In this document: piece by piece, positions 8,800 through 16,946 of the stretch
Layout: each line of letters starts with the position of its first letter
How positions within the stretch are numbered: position 1 is the first letter of the stretch
NCBI RefSeq assembly: GCF_003112455.1
Contig: NZ_BDQX01000325.1
Location: 28,070 to 72,648 of the forward strand
Direction: 5' to 3'
DNA from: Paenibacillus agaridevorans
GTDB lineage: Bacteria > Bacillota > Bacilli > Paenibacillales > Paenibacillaceae
DNA: 44,579 bases
Made by a program: the position numbers and the translations under genes
The notes under the pieces: model-generated
The model's database searches: none
Seen by the model: only the letters and a program-made list of their open reading frames with translations
Told to the model about the DNA's origin: nothing

Positions 8800-10618
8800 T
8801 TGCCATCTCCTCCTTTATGAACAGCCTGACCGTTACGATGGTCCCGCCGCCCGGCGGACTGACGATCTCCACGCCGCTTCGTTCGCCATAATACAGCTGC
8901 ACCGTCTCATGCACGTGATTGAGGCCGATCCCGAACATGCCGGATTTGGCCTCCCCCGTCCTGCCCAGCAACAAGCCCGGCAGACGGTCCGGCGGAATGC
9001 CTGCTCCATCGTCTTCGATTCGTAGAATTAATCCTGGCTCCAGCGTATTGGCCGTCTGCTCGATGGTAACCGTCACCGTCCCGCCGTCCTCCTTGGGCGC
9101 GAGCCCGTGGAAGATCGCATTCTCCACGATTGGCTGCAAAAGCATCCGCGGAATGGACACGTCCATCAGCGCTTCCTCGCATCTGACATCCAGATGGATA
9201 CGGAAGTCGTATCGAAACCGCTGAATGACCATATATTTGTCCAGCAGCTCCAGCTCATCCCGAATCGTATAGAACACTCCTTGCTTCTCCATGCTTGCTT
9301 CCATTAGCCGGACCAGCGATGAGATGCCGTCATACGCGCCTTCCTTCCGCCCGAACTTGATCATCCAGCGGATGGTGGCCAGCGTGTTATATAAAAAATG
9401 CGGATTAATCTGATGCCGCAGCGCTCGCATCTCGGCTTCCCGCTTCTTCCCTTCCACCTCATTTACCTGCTCGATCAACGCCTCGATCTGGCCTACCATC
9501 TGGTTGAAGCGGCGGCTTAATTGCCCGATTTCGTCCTGGGACGAGACCGCAGAGAGCGCTTTGAAGTTGCTTCGCTCGATCTCTTTCATTTGCCTCATTA
9601 ATGATTTAAGGGGTGAAGTAATGCGCTTCGAAAACAAATAACCCGTTACGGAGGCCAGCGCCAGCAAAAGGGTGGCGAACAGCCAGATCTGCTGCTGAAT
9701 GCGCGCGATATCCCCGATCATCTCGCCCACGGGAACGATGCCGACGATAGTCCAGTCGTTCTTTAGTTTGCGTGTCACCGCATATTGGCGAACACCGTCC
9801 AGCTCCAGCTCGAACTCCGACTCCTCAGCCCCGATACGCGGCAGCCGTTCGCCTAACCCCGTTGTCTCAAGCGTGTCGCTCCAGCGCTCCGGCTCCGAAG
9901 CGATGACAACCTTTCCGGCTCCGTCGACGACAAAGAAGTCGCCCGTCTTCCCAAGCCGGATCCGATCGATTGCTTGCAGGATAAGCTGGCCGTCGACGTT
10001 GACCAAAATCGCTCCCGCCGGCTCGCGCGTGGCGAGGTTGTGCAGCGGCTTAACGAATGTCAACACCAGTCTCGTATTCTCCCCTCCTCCGCTGAAAGGG
10101 TCGAATTGGAGCGGCAGCCACAGCTCGTCTTGCCTGCCCCCAAGAATATCGTTGTACCAATCCCGCTCCGTCAGCGTATACCGCATGACCTTCGACGCGT
10201 TAAACAGTCCGCTGCCCCAGCTGACGCCCTGCTCCCGGAGCAGGTAGATGCTGTGCACGAACGAACTTGTGTACATGATGTTGTTGAGAATATCGTTAAC
10301 GGCGTTTTTGTGATCGAACTTCTGGTCGACCGAAAGCCCGCCCTTCGCTTCCTCCTGAATAACGCCCTGAATCCGCGCGTCGCGAAAAATCTGCTGCCCC
10401 ATGTCGCTGCCGACGGTCAGAATAAGCGACAGGTAGTCGGCGGACTGCTTGGCGGATTGTTTGGTGGAAACCCTTACATTTTGCAGAATAACATCAGAAG
10501 AGAGCCAAAAATAAAGCGAGCTGATCATCGCAATCGCGAAGGTAAGCAGCATGAGCAGCAGGAGGATGAGCTTCGTGGACAAGCTGCGGCCAAGTCGGTT
10601 GCGAATAAAGGATATCAC
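8789..10618 (-). CDS. YesM-type sensor histidine kinase
   Basis: A 609-residue membrane kinase. TM1 lies at about 15-38 and TM2 at about 300-320, enclosing an extracellular Cache-like sensor of about 260 residues. A HAMP domain follows (SKRITSPLKSLMRQMKEIER), then the His_kinase dimerisation segment with the phospho-accepting His in LRHQINPHFLYNTL, and an HATPase_c domain (VENAIFHG, EDDGAGIPPDRL, GIGLNHVHE). The start is GTG at 10618, with GGAGG 9 nt upstream. Partner of the overlapping YesN-like regulator. The co-encoded sugar-binding lipoprotein could present ligand to the Cache domain; this is an inference. Confidence 0.93.
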   Translation of the reverse strand: MISFIRNRLGRSLSTKLILLLLMLLTFAIAMISSLYFWLSSDVILQNVRVSTKQSAKQSADYLSLILTVGSDMGQQIFRDARIQGVIQEEAKGGLSVDQKFDHKNAVNDILNNIMYTSSFVHSIYLLREQGVSWGSGLFNASKVMRYTLTERDWYNDILGGRQDELWLPLQFDPFSGGGENTRLVLTFVKPLHNLATREPAGAILVNVDGQLILQAIDRIRLGKTGDFFVVDGAGKVVIASEPERWSDTLETTGLGERLPRIGAEESEFELELDGVRQYAVTRKLKNDWTIVGIVPVGEMIGDIARIQQQIWLFATLLLALASVTGYLFSKRITSPLKSLMRQMKEIERSNFKALSAVSSQDEIGQLSRRFNQMVGQIEALIEQVNEVEGKKREAEMRALRHQINPHFLYNTLATIRWMIKFGRKEGAYDGISSLVRLMEASMEKQGVFYTIRDELELLDKYMVIQRFRYDFRIHLDVRCEEALMDVSIPRMLLQPIVENAIFHGLAPKEDGGTVTVTIEQTANTLEPGLILRIEDDGAGIPPDRLPGLLLGRTGEAKSGMFGIGLNHVHETVQLYYGERSGVEIVSPPGGGTIVTVRLFIKEEMAIGI

Positions 10619-10972
10619 GGCGCCCCGCCTCCATATTGTTCAAGGTTTCTTTATTATAAACCGGAGCCGGAGCCGCTGCACGAGAAAAAAATGGAGCCGC
10701 CGGCGTACACGGGCTGGCGATTGGCTCGCGGGGAAACGTGCTTGACAGCGCTCGGAGTCGTAGGCTCTGCAACCCGAAAAAATCGGGTTACAGAGTAAGT
10801 CCATTGTGTACGGACATGTGTGGCATGCGGCCGCTTTCACGAGACAATCTCCGAGGCGCCGCAAACGCGAATGTGTCGGTTGAAAATAAAGTTATTAGAT
10901 AATAAAGTCCTAGACTGTCGCTGTCTCATATCTTATGGATTTTCATTTTCATTCGTCGTATTTTGATGATTT
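10619..10972. other. Intergenic stretch with kinase promoter and a stem-loop
   Basis: A 354-bp gap between the kinase start and the end of the AT-rich sigma module. On the minus strand TATAAT (10653-10658) is a good -10 for the kinase operon; no convincing -35 is visible 17 bp further up. CTCTG (10765-10769) with AACCCGA (10771-10777), and TCGGGTT (10783-10789) with CAGAG (10791-10795), form a stem-loop with one mismatch and an A-rich loop but no U-run. From about 10870 the sequence becomes AT-rich and holds several TTTTCAT repeats. No gene is seen. Confidence 0.5.
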
Positions 10973-11926
10973 TCATTTAGCCTCATTAAGTTCTTTTACT
11001 TCTATAACCTCTTTATCAAACTGATACGCTACAGTAACATTTTTTATTATCGCAAGATTCTCGTATTGCAGAGAACCCTCAAACTCTAAAGTATCGTTGT
11101 CACTCCACACTATGTTATTTACATAGCTATAATTCTCATGGTCTGTGCGAATCCATGTGTCTAATTCTTGTTGTGCACCATATTTGACTCTTGCTGATTC
11201 TACTAATTCAGGACTTATCATTCTCTCTTCAGCATCATAAATTTGAACGAATTCACTTTTATTAGAGCATGTTACAATCGCAATTAACTTATGATCTGGT
11301 GAAGGAATAATTTTCGTGATATACATAGATGGTGTATCAAAATTCAAAAACTCTTCAAGCACATTGTCCTTTATCCGCCAAAGGACGTTCTGACTCCCAT
11401 AATCCGAATAATTGTTAAACAACGTAAATATGATACTTCCGTCCGCTGACTTAACAATATAAGGACTCTCATAAGTTTTTGAAAGGATATCTACGGCGAA
11501 AGCAGCCGCATCAGCGATTTTTTTATTTTCACTTTCCACAAATGGCTGAATTTCTTTTAACACTTTTTCTCTCATCTTTTGATCATTAAAACTTTCTACT
11601 AGCCGATTGATTGCAATATAAACATATTCATTATTATCACTTTTTAAAGCTTTCAGAAATTTTTCCGCATCATAATGTGTGATGGGCTGTAAATCCATGC
11701 TTTCAGCTGTTAAATAGCGTATATAAGGTTCTGAATTTTGATTATTAATATAGTCTTTTGCTAATAAAACAGTAGCGATTGAACTGTATAGAACAAGACA
11801 TGCAACCAAAACAGCCCACTTTTTAAAAATAATTTTCTTCCTTTTCTTTATTCCAATTTGCCCCGCTGCATCAATTAAGTTTTCATCAATTAATCCAATC
11901 TCCCTATACAACTCTTCTCTTTTCAT
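10973..11926 (-). CDS. Putative membrane anti-sigma factor
   Basis: A 317-residue single-pass membrane protein. Residues 1-34 are cytoplasmic and charged and contain EIGLIDENLIDAA, a pattern I associate with anti-sigma factors encoded behind Firmicutes ECF sigma genes. One TM helix lies at about 36-57 (WAVLVACLVLYSSIATVLLA). The rest is outside the cell: a helical part (about 85-150, HEAT-like spacing) and then a beta-rich part (SPDHKLIAIVTCSNKSEF). It overlaps the sigma gene by ATGA, with AGAGGGAG upstream of its ATG. Known logic for such pairs is that the membrane protein holds the sigma factor until an outside signal arrives; that role is inferred from position and topology, since no zinc-binding anti-sigma motif is present. 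The gene is strikingly AT-rich compared with its flanks. Confidence 0.75.
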   Translation of the reverse strand: MKREELYREIGLIDENLIDAAGQIGIKKRKKIIFKKWAVLVACLVLYSSIATVLLAKDYINNQNSEPYIRYLTAESMDLQPITHYDAEKFLKALKSDNNEYVYIAINRLVESFNDQKMREKVLKEIQPFVESENKKIADAAAFAVDILSKTYESPYIVKSADGSIIFTLFNNYSDYGSQNVLWRIKDNVLEEFLNFDTPSMYITKIIPSPDHKLIAIVTCSNKSEFVQIYDAEERMISPELVESARVKYGAQQELDTWIRTDHENYSYVNNIVWSDNDTLEFEGSLQYENLAIIKNVTVAYQFDKEVIEVKELNEAK

Positions 11927-12480
11927 AGGTTAACTCCCTCTTTATCTAGATGAGCTCTAAGTTTATTTCTTGTTCGAAATAATATGGACTTCACTTTACT
12001 ACTACTCATATTAAATCTCATACCAAGATCCGCTATTGAATCTGAGTACCAGTACCTCCTAATAAATAAATTTCTTGCTTGCTTATCTATAGCATATAAA
12101 AATTGATTTATTAAGTTGGCTATCTCACCTGCTTCATACTCTGTTTCTACAGTATCTAGGGAAACTAAACATCCTTCTAATTCAGTTAGAATGACTTCAA
12201 ACTCGCGATTACGCTTTTTCGCTGTATTATAACCATGTTTATCAAGCGCAATATTACGTGTGATCCTCCCCAAAAATACAGAGAACTTCTTAGGCATAGT
12301 TGGCGGTATTGCATTCCATGCAGCTAGGTATGTATCGTTCTCACATTCTTCAACATCCGAAATATTGGAGAGTATGCTTCTTGCAATCGCTCTACAGTAT
12401 GCCCCATATTTATTCTTAGTCTCTAAAGGGGCTTGCTGTGAACGCTGTAAGTATAAGTGAACTATTTCTTGGTCTTCCAT
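11923..12480 (-). CDS. ECF-type RNA polymerase sigma factor
   Basis: A 185-residue sigma-70 family ECF factor. Region 2 is recognisable at about residues 25-90 (GAYCRAIARSIL, DVEECENDTYLAAWNAIPP, FLGRITRNIALD). Region 4 lies at about 125-178 (LFIRRYWYSDSIADLGMRFN and SSSKVKSILFRTRNKLRAHL), a helix-turn-helix for the -35 element. AAGGAGAATAACCG precedes the ATG. It is coupled by ATGA to a putative membrane anti-sigma gene, the usual arrangement. The coding region is AT-rich with many AAA, ATA and TTA-type codons, unlike the GC-rich genes on both sides, which suggests a transferred module. Its regulon is unknown. Confidence 0.9.
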   Translation of the reverse strand: MEDQEIVHLYLQRSQQAPLETKNKYGAYCRAIARSILSNISDVEECENDTYLAAWNAIPPTMPKKFSVFLGRITRNIALDKHGYNTAKKRNREFEVILTELEGCLVSLDTVETEYEAGEIANLINQFLYAIDKQARNLFIRRYWYSDSIADLGMRFNMSSSKVKSILFRTRNKLRAHLDKEGVNL

Positions 12481-12897
12481 CGGTTATTCTCCTTTTGTAA
12501 ATCTTATCCCCAACTCATTTTAGCTGTTAGATATACTCTTAACTATATAGTAGAAAGTTCAAAGAGCTGGTTGCACTTGCACTATAATTTTTAAATAAAT
12601 AATCCTAGCCTATAGGAGTTAATAAGCTTCTTATGTGCTAAGATCGGGTACTTAATCACTCAATTATATACTTGTTTCCCCTAAAAAATTTCGCCGTCAC
12701 CTGACAGAACGAACTCACCAGACGCTATTTTCGCAGCAATCGGCCAAAAAAAACACAACGGACACCAGCAGCGTTAATTGCACATTTTCACACAAGATAC
12801 TGTGTACAATGGCTAAATAACGAACGCTATGTCCGTTGCAATTTTAAACCTATAATGGAGTAACCTACGCTCCATATGTCCGTTGCGCGCAGTGCAG
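12481..12897. other. AT-rich intergenic region with short interspersed repeats
   Basis: A 417-bp gap upstream of the sigma gene and downstream of the GH95-like gene. The left part (12481-12700) is AT-rich and must contain the sigma-gene promoter, which I could not assign. The right part holds three copies of a short element: AACGGACA on the plus strand at about 12757-12764, and the reverse complement of GCAACGGACAT at 12829-12839 and 12876-12886. ATGGAG/CTCCAT (12855-12875) and the palindrome GCAGCTAGCTGC (12894-12905) lie beside them. No coding gene is seen. Confidence 0.55.
12755..12886. repeat. Three copies of an ACGGACA short intergenic repeat
   Basis: Two minus-oriented copies share ATGTCCGTTGC exactly (12829-12839, 12876-12886). 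A plus-oriented copy (ACAACGGACAC, 12755-12765) has two differences at its ends. The copy at 12816-12836, read on the minus strand, is ACGGACATAGCG followed by TTCGTTATT, which aligns closely with the 21-bp elements at 34.35-34.53 kb. Confidence 0.55.
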
Positions 12898-15291
12898 CTA
12901 GCTGCCCGCAGGAGACAACCGCAGCCGCTCGCCCGGCGACGTTGCGATTTCTAACACCTCTCCTGCCGGAGGTGCCAGAAGCTCCTCCCTCCGACCCTCG
13001 TGAACGAGAAGCACCGCTTGCCACGGGCTATACACTCGCAGCACGGAGCCGGCTTCGCTGATAATCTCGACCTCTCGCACCGTCCCGCCTTCGAAGGATG
13101 CACTCACCAGAAAGCCGCCCACCGCGCGGAGCGTCCGAAACGCTGCCCCCTTCTCTGATGGCCAGTTGGGAAAAAGACGCATGATGCCGTTGTAACTCTG
13201 CAGCAGACATTCATTGATGACGGCAGGCAGAGCGAAATTCTCGAACCAAATGCCCATCGGCTGCATGTAGTCAAATGGGGTCGTATCCGAATAACGGCCT
13301 CCCGATTCCAAAAGCTTGTCGGTGCACGTACCGTTCGGCAGCAGGCAATATCGGATTTGCCGCTTGAACCGCTCCAGGTCGAGCTTTCCGAGCCGCGCTC
13401 CCGCTAAATTCAGAAAGACGAGCTCGTTGCCGCCTTCATTCCGGTGGTTCAAATAGGAGTTTACCGCGATCTCGTATAGTTCCGGCGGCGAATGCAGGCC
13501 ATGCTCCTCCCCCGGAAAGACGGTCGCCACTCCGTTCGGCACGTTGTAGACGACTTCGGGATTTTCGCCCGGCACGGAGACGAACACGGTACCGCGCCGC
13601 GACTCCGCCGTCGGATTGTCCGGGAACCTCTCCAGAATCTCGCCAATCAGACCAAGCAGTTCTCCCTCCTCCGCTTCTCGTCCGAGCGCGGAACAAGCCT
13701 CCCCGAACGCGCGAAATAGAAACCTCGTAAGCGTCAAATCCACTATGCAGTCGTAATTCCGGCGAAAACCCGGCGTCAGTTCGTACAGCTCCGGCACGAC
13801 CGTGGGAAAAATGTGAAAGCGGTCATCACCCCAAGCCTCGCCGCTCGCTTCCGGCCTGAGCATATAGTCCGCCATGAACAACGCCGCTTCCTTTATCGGC
13901 GTAAAAGCCCGTTCCTCCAGGAAGACTCGATCCATCGTATACAAATAATGCCACCACAAGCTTTGCACCGTCCAAGGCGTCTCGCACACTTCCCAGCCCC
14001 AATGCGGGACGGGATACGGCATGATGTCCATCTCGACGGGATAGGCGGAGTGGGGAAAATAAGCGCCACGCAAGCCGTAATACTCCCGCGCCCACTTTCG
14101 GCTGACGGGCAGCACGTGGTCAACCATGTTCGCATACGCCAAAAGTTTGTCTGCGTGATTGCTCGAGAAGGCAACCCAGAACGGCTGCTGCGTATTGTAG
14201 TTCATATGGTAGTCCCCGTGCCACTCCGCGCCGATTTTGCCGTAGCTCCAGTTCGCGAACAGTCCGGGGCAGTCCGCCTCCGCCTTCACGGAGCATTGGA
14301 AGAAATACAGGTTACGGTACCAAGTCTCTTCCAGCAGCTCGTCCTCCAGCTCCACTCCCGAGCGCGACCAATAGGAATCCCATACGACATCCGATGCAGC
14401 CAGACTCTCGCGAAACGCGCCGAAATCGGGATCGCTTAGCCGCAAGAGACGATCCCCCACGTCATCGCCGACCTCTTTCAGAGTTCCCTCTTCCAACCGG
14501 ACCCGAACATCGAAGCTTTCTCCCGCCCCCAGCGCAAGCTCCAACTGCTTGCCGTCAGTCCAGGCCTCTACATCCGAAGAAAACCGGGCCGACAACCGAA
14601 ACGCCCGGGACTTGTCTTCCATGTCCTCGGCAGCTTCCAATGAGCGCGGCAGCTTCTGCCGGAACGACAGCCCTCGAATAGCGGCGTCAACCGTCTCTTC
14701 CGGGCTCGGCAGCTCCGCCGGCGTCTCGGGATCGGGTATAAGCTTAACCCGGTTAAACAGATTGGCATGAGGAGCGCTTCCGTCCTCATTCCGAAGCGTC
14801 GCCAGCAGTTCGTCCCCCCGCTGGTCGACAAATAGCTGCAGCGTAGCAATGCCAGTATGCGTCAGAAAGTCGATCTCGCACAAGCCATTATCGACCGACA
14901 GCCGATGGCCCAATACCTCGATCTCTCTCCTGTCGAAACCGAGCAGCAGCGAGCCGCATGGCATGGGACGCGGGTACGGCTTCGCGTAGTTCGCTCCCGT
15001 CATCGTTACGTAATCCCGGTACCATGGCTCGTCGCTAAGCGACGCATAGTGCTCCGGAATTTCCTTAATCCGGGCAAACAGCTCGCCGAACGTGCCGATC
15101 TCTTCCTTGTGCTCCTCCGCTATGCGGATATCCCATACGTTGTTATGGCCAAAGTGTATGACAACCGCGTCCGGCCGAGTTGTCACGACAGCTCCAAGGC
15201 CGCCGTTGCCGAGCAGCGCCCCCTCAAAAAAATTCGCAGCCGGTCCTTTAAATACGATGGCATGCTTCCGTGCCCGTTCTCTGTTGACCAT
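12898..15291 (-). CDS. GH95-like glycoside hydrolase
   Basis: A 797-residue cytoplasmic protein with the layout of GH95 alpha-L-fucosidases: N-terminal beta domain (AANFFEGALLGNGGLGAVV), (alpha/alpha)6 barrel, C-terminal beta domain (RLFPNWPSEKGAAFRTLRAV). WHGDYHMNYNTQQPFW aligns with the DYHLDVNTEMNYYP segment of the true GH95 gene at 22072-24408, so the Asn-x-Asn pair is kept. The catalytic Glu segment (GPSNSPEN) and the DGNFGG segment are not conserved; VPELYEL and WFENFALP stand in about those places. It is probably a divergent glycosidase with another specificity. ATG 15291 follows AGGAGG by 10 nt; an in-frame ATG at 15348 lies among promoter and cre sequences and is unlikely. No signal peptide. 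Confidence 0.8.
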   Translation of the reverse strand: MVNRERARKHAIVFKGPAANFFEGALLGNGGLGAVVTTRPDAVVIHFGHNNVWDIRIAEEHKEEIGTFGELFARIKEIPEHYASLSDEPWYRDYVTMTGANYAKPYPRPMPCGSLLLGFDRREIEVLGHRLSVDNGLCEIDFLTHTGIATLQLFVDQRGDELLATLRNEDGSAPHANLFNRVKLIPDPETPAELPSPEETVDAAIRGLSFRQKLPRSLEAAEDMEDKSRAFRLSARFSSDVEAWTDGKQLELALGAGESFDVRVRLEEGTLKEVGDDVGDRLLRLSDPDFGAFRESLAASDVVWDSYWSRSGVELEDELLEETWYRNLYFFQCSVKAEADCPGLFANWSYGKIGAEWHGDYHMNYNTQQPFWVAFSSNHADKLLAYANMVDHVLPVSRKWAREYYGLRGAYFPHSAYPVEMDIMPYPVPHWGWEVCETPWTVQSLWWHYLYTMDRVFLEERAFTPIKEAALFMADYMLRPEASGEAWGDDRFHIFPTVVPELYELTPGFRRNYDCIVDLTLTRFLFRAFGEACSALGREAEEGELLGLIGEILERFPDNPTAESRRGTVFVSVPGENPEVVYNVPNGVATVFPGEEHGLHSPPELYEIAVNSYLNHRNEGGNELVFLNLAGARLGKLDLERFKRQIRYCLLPNGTCTDKLLESGGRYSDTTPFDYMQPMGIWFENFALPAVINECLLQSYNGIMRLFPNWPSEKGAAFRTLRAVGGFLVSASFEGGTVREVEIISEAGSVLRVYSPWQAVLLVHEGRREELLAPPAGEVLEIATSPGERLRLSPAGS

Positions 15292-15325
15292 GATTCCGTC
15301 TCCTCCTGAATTAGCCACGATGTAA

Positions 15326-15339
15326 TGACAACGCTTACT
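15326..15339 (+). promoter_or_regulatory. cre site (CcpA operator) upstream of the GH95-like gene
   Basis: TGACAACGCTTACT matches TGWNANCGNTNNCA at 13 of 14 positions. It lies 35 nt before the ATG, just downstream of possible -10 sequences (TATAGT or TATGAT on the minus strand), a normal position for catabolite repression. Confidence 0.6.
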
Positions 15340-15567
15340 ATATTGCACATCATAGCTCGAAAAGAGAGGTTCCGGGTAGGTACACTTCCTCCTATTCGCG
15401 TACGATAGTCCTGAATTTCAGGGACCAATATGCACGCCGCGCGTACGTTCACCAGTACCAAAGGCGCGATGCCGCGCAATACCGCCGGAAAAAGCGTACG
15501 TTGCTTGCCTATACGCGGCTCGGCCTGTTCAGTGCTTGGCTGACTCGACGACTGTATGCGTTAAGAC

Positions 15568-15597
15568 AAAAAGCGGGCTACAAATAACGTCGCCCGC
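15568..15597 (-). terminator. Intrinsic terminator after the cfr-like gene
   Basis: On the minus strand GCGGGC, a 13-base loop, GCCCGC and then TTTTTGTC. It begins about 25 nt after the stop codon of the methyltransferase gene. The remaining 200 bases up to the GH95-like promoter show no gene. Confidence 0.75.
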
Positions 15598-15621
15598 CCG
15601 TCGCAATTCTCCCACGCAAAT

Positions 15622-16656
15622 TTATTGTTCCGAACCGTACAACTGGCCGCAACCCGCATTAATGTCTGAGCCGAACTGGGTTCTCACGGTCACCCGCATC
15701 CCTCTGCTCCTCAGAACTCGTACGAATGCCTCGATGCTCGCTCTCTCGGACTGACTATACCGCTCACCGGTCCCGTCCGTGGCATTGTAAGGAATTAAAT
15801 TTACGTGATACAGATGTTCCCGCAAGCCTCTTCCCATAAGAAGCCCGGCGATCTCCTCCGCATGCTCCCGAGAATCATTGACCCCTTTAAGCAAAATGTA
15901 CGCCACATAAACCTTCCGTCCCGTTTGCCGGACATGAAGCTCCAGCTCTTCCAGCACTTCGTGCAGCGGGAAACGGTTATTGATCGGCATTAACGCGCTT
16001 CTCTGATCCGGGAACGGAGAATGCAGCGAGAAGGTTAGATTCACTTGAGGGAACTCCTCCCTTAACCGGCGCATAGCCGGCACGATGCCGATCGTGGACA
16101 CCGTGATCCGCCGCTGGCCAAGAGCGAACAATTGCGGATCCGTCAAAATCGACAATGCTTCGAACAGATATGGATTGGCTAATGCCTCCCCCATGCCCAT
16201 GAACGAAACGCTGTCCAGCACATGCCCCTGCATAAGAAAATACAACAGCTGGTCGGTAATCTCGTCCGCCGTCAAATTTCGTTTCAGTCCCATCGTTCCG
16301 GTCGCGCAAAACGAGCAGCCGAACCCGCAGCCGCATTGAGAGGAGATGCAATACGAGTCCCAGCCCCGTTCGTAGCTCAGCCTTACGGCTTCTACCCGTT
16401 CGCCGTCCTCCAGCCCGAACAGCAGCCGATTCGCCTGCTTCGACGTTATCTCCGCCGCTGGCTTAAGTCCGCATACCTCATTACCCAGCTCCATCATCAG
16501 TTCGTCCCGCAAACCCTTCGGCAATATGCCCATGTTATTGTATTCGCGTACTCCCTGCTTGAATATCGCATCCGTAATTTGTTTATACCGGTAATCGGGT
16601 TGTCCCGTTTTCTTGATAATATCGCTTATTCGCTCGTATCTGTTCCTCTTTTTCAT
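15622..16656 (-). CDS. cfr-like: Cfr-family 23S rRNA (adenine2503-C8) methyltransferase
   Basis: A 344-residue radical-SAM enzyme of the RlmN/Cfr family, which methylates A2503 in the peptidyl-transferase centre. The 4Fe-4S motif is CGFGCSFC. Several positions read as Cfr rather than RlmN: SSQCGC (RlmN has SQVGC), MGMGEALANP (GEPLLN), STIGIVP (STSGLVP), FSLHSPFPDQR (SLHAP) and QFGSDINAGCGQLYG with the methyl-carrying Cys. Cfr enzymes confer resistance to phenicols, lincosamides, oxazolidinones, pleuromutilins and streptogramin A; whether this one does is untested. ATG 16656 follows GGGAG by 8 nt and gives a Cfr-like length (about 349 in the plasmid form). A terminator hairpin sits 37 nt upstream of the ATG, behind a small ORF, so expression needs read-through. 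No mobile element adjoins it, so it looks resident, like the chromosomal cfr-like genes of other Bacillales. Confidence 0.9.
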   Translation of the reverse strand: MKKRNRYERISDIIKKTGQPDYRYKQITDAIFKQGVREYNNMGILPKGLRDELMMELGNEVCGLKPAAEITSKQANRLLFGLEDGERVEAVRLSYERGWDSYCISSQCGCGFGCSFCATGTMGLKRNLTADEITDQLLYFLMQGHVLDSVSFMGMGEALANPYLFEALSILTDPQLFALGQRRITVSTIGIVPAMRRLREEFPQVNLTFSLHSPFPDQRSALMPINNRFPLHEVLEELELHVRQTGRKVYVAYILLKGVNDSREHAEEIAGLLMGRGLREHLYHVNLIPYNATDGTGERYSQSERASIEAFVRVLRSRGMRVTVRTQFGSDINAGCGQLYGSEQ

Positions 16657-16692
16657 CGCTTTCTCCCTCTGGCCCCGGAGGAAAGCAATACC

Positions 16693-16721
16693 AAAAAGAA
16701 GCACCGGCAAGCCGGTGCTTC
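16693..16721 (-). terminator. Intrinsic terminator in the cfr-like leader (candidate attenuator)
   Basis: On the minus strand GAAGCACCGGC and GCCGGTGCTTC are perfectly complementary 11-base arms separated by TT, followed directly by TTTTTGG. It ends 36 nt before the methyltransferase ATG, which leaves no room for another promoter, so transcripts must pass it to express that gene. Confidence 0.85.
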
Positions 16722-16775
16722 AAGCGCTTTTTATCAACCAAAACGATCGTGAAACTACGCCTCCCGGCGCATTAG

Positions 16776-16904
16776 TCACCGATAGGCGGATTCCGTCATG
16801 GTAGGATAAAGCTCCGGCGGCCGTAAAATGTGAACCATGCCCGCTGACTTGTCGTCTTGCCCGTCGAATGGCAGGTTCACGTAATCATCTACAACTTCCG
16901 GCAT
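16776..16904 (-). CDS. 42-residue leader ORF upstream of the cfr-like gene
   Basis: A small ORF (MPEVVDDYVNLPFDGQ...MTESAYR) with a near-perfect ribosome site, AAGGAGG 7-8 nt before its ATG, and TGA at 16776-16778. It has no TM segment and no domain I recognise; it is acidic near the start and has a Pro-Pro pair in RPPELYP. It lies between a promoter-like sequence and the intrinsic terminator that precedes the methyltransferase gene. It may be a translated leader whose ribosome movement controls termination, or simply a small protein with its own terminator. The strength of the ribosome site supports real translation. Confidence 0.7.
   Translation of the reverse strand: MPEVVDDYVNLPFDGQDDKSAGMVHILRPPELYPTMTESAYR
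16808..16818 (-). promoter_or_regulatory. Candidate anti-terminator segment inside the leader ORF
   Basis: GCCGGAGCTTT on the minus strand can pair with the 5' arm of the terminator (GAAGCACCGGC, 16721-16711): nine Watson-Crick pairs, one G-U and one A-A mismatch. If this pairing forms first, the terminator cannot. It covers the codons for Pro-Pro-Glu-Leu in the leader ORF, so a ribosome could mask or free it. Confidence 0.45.
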
Positions 16905-16946
16905 CACTTCATCCTCCTTCTGCCCTGCGGCACTCATGTAACAAGT

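Noticed and set aside
10765..10795. Stem-loop read as a terminator
   Set aside because: No gene ends just before it on either strand and there is no U-run after the stem; it is kept only as a feature of the gap.
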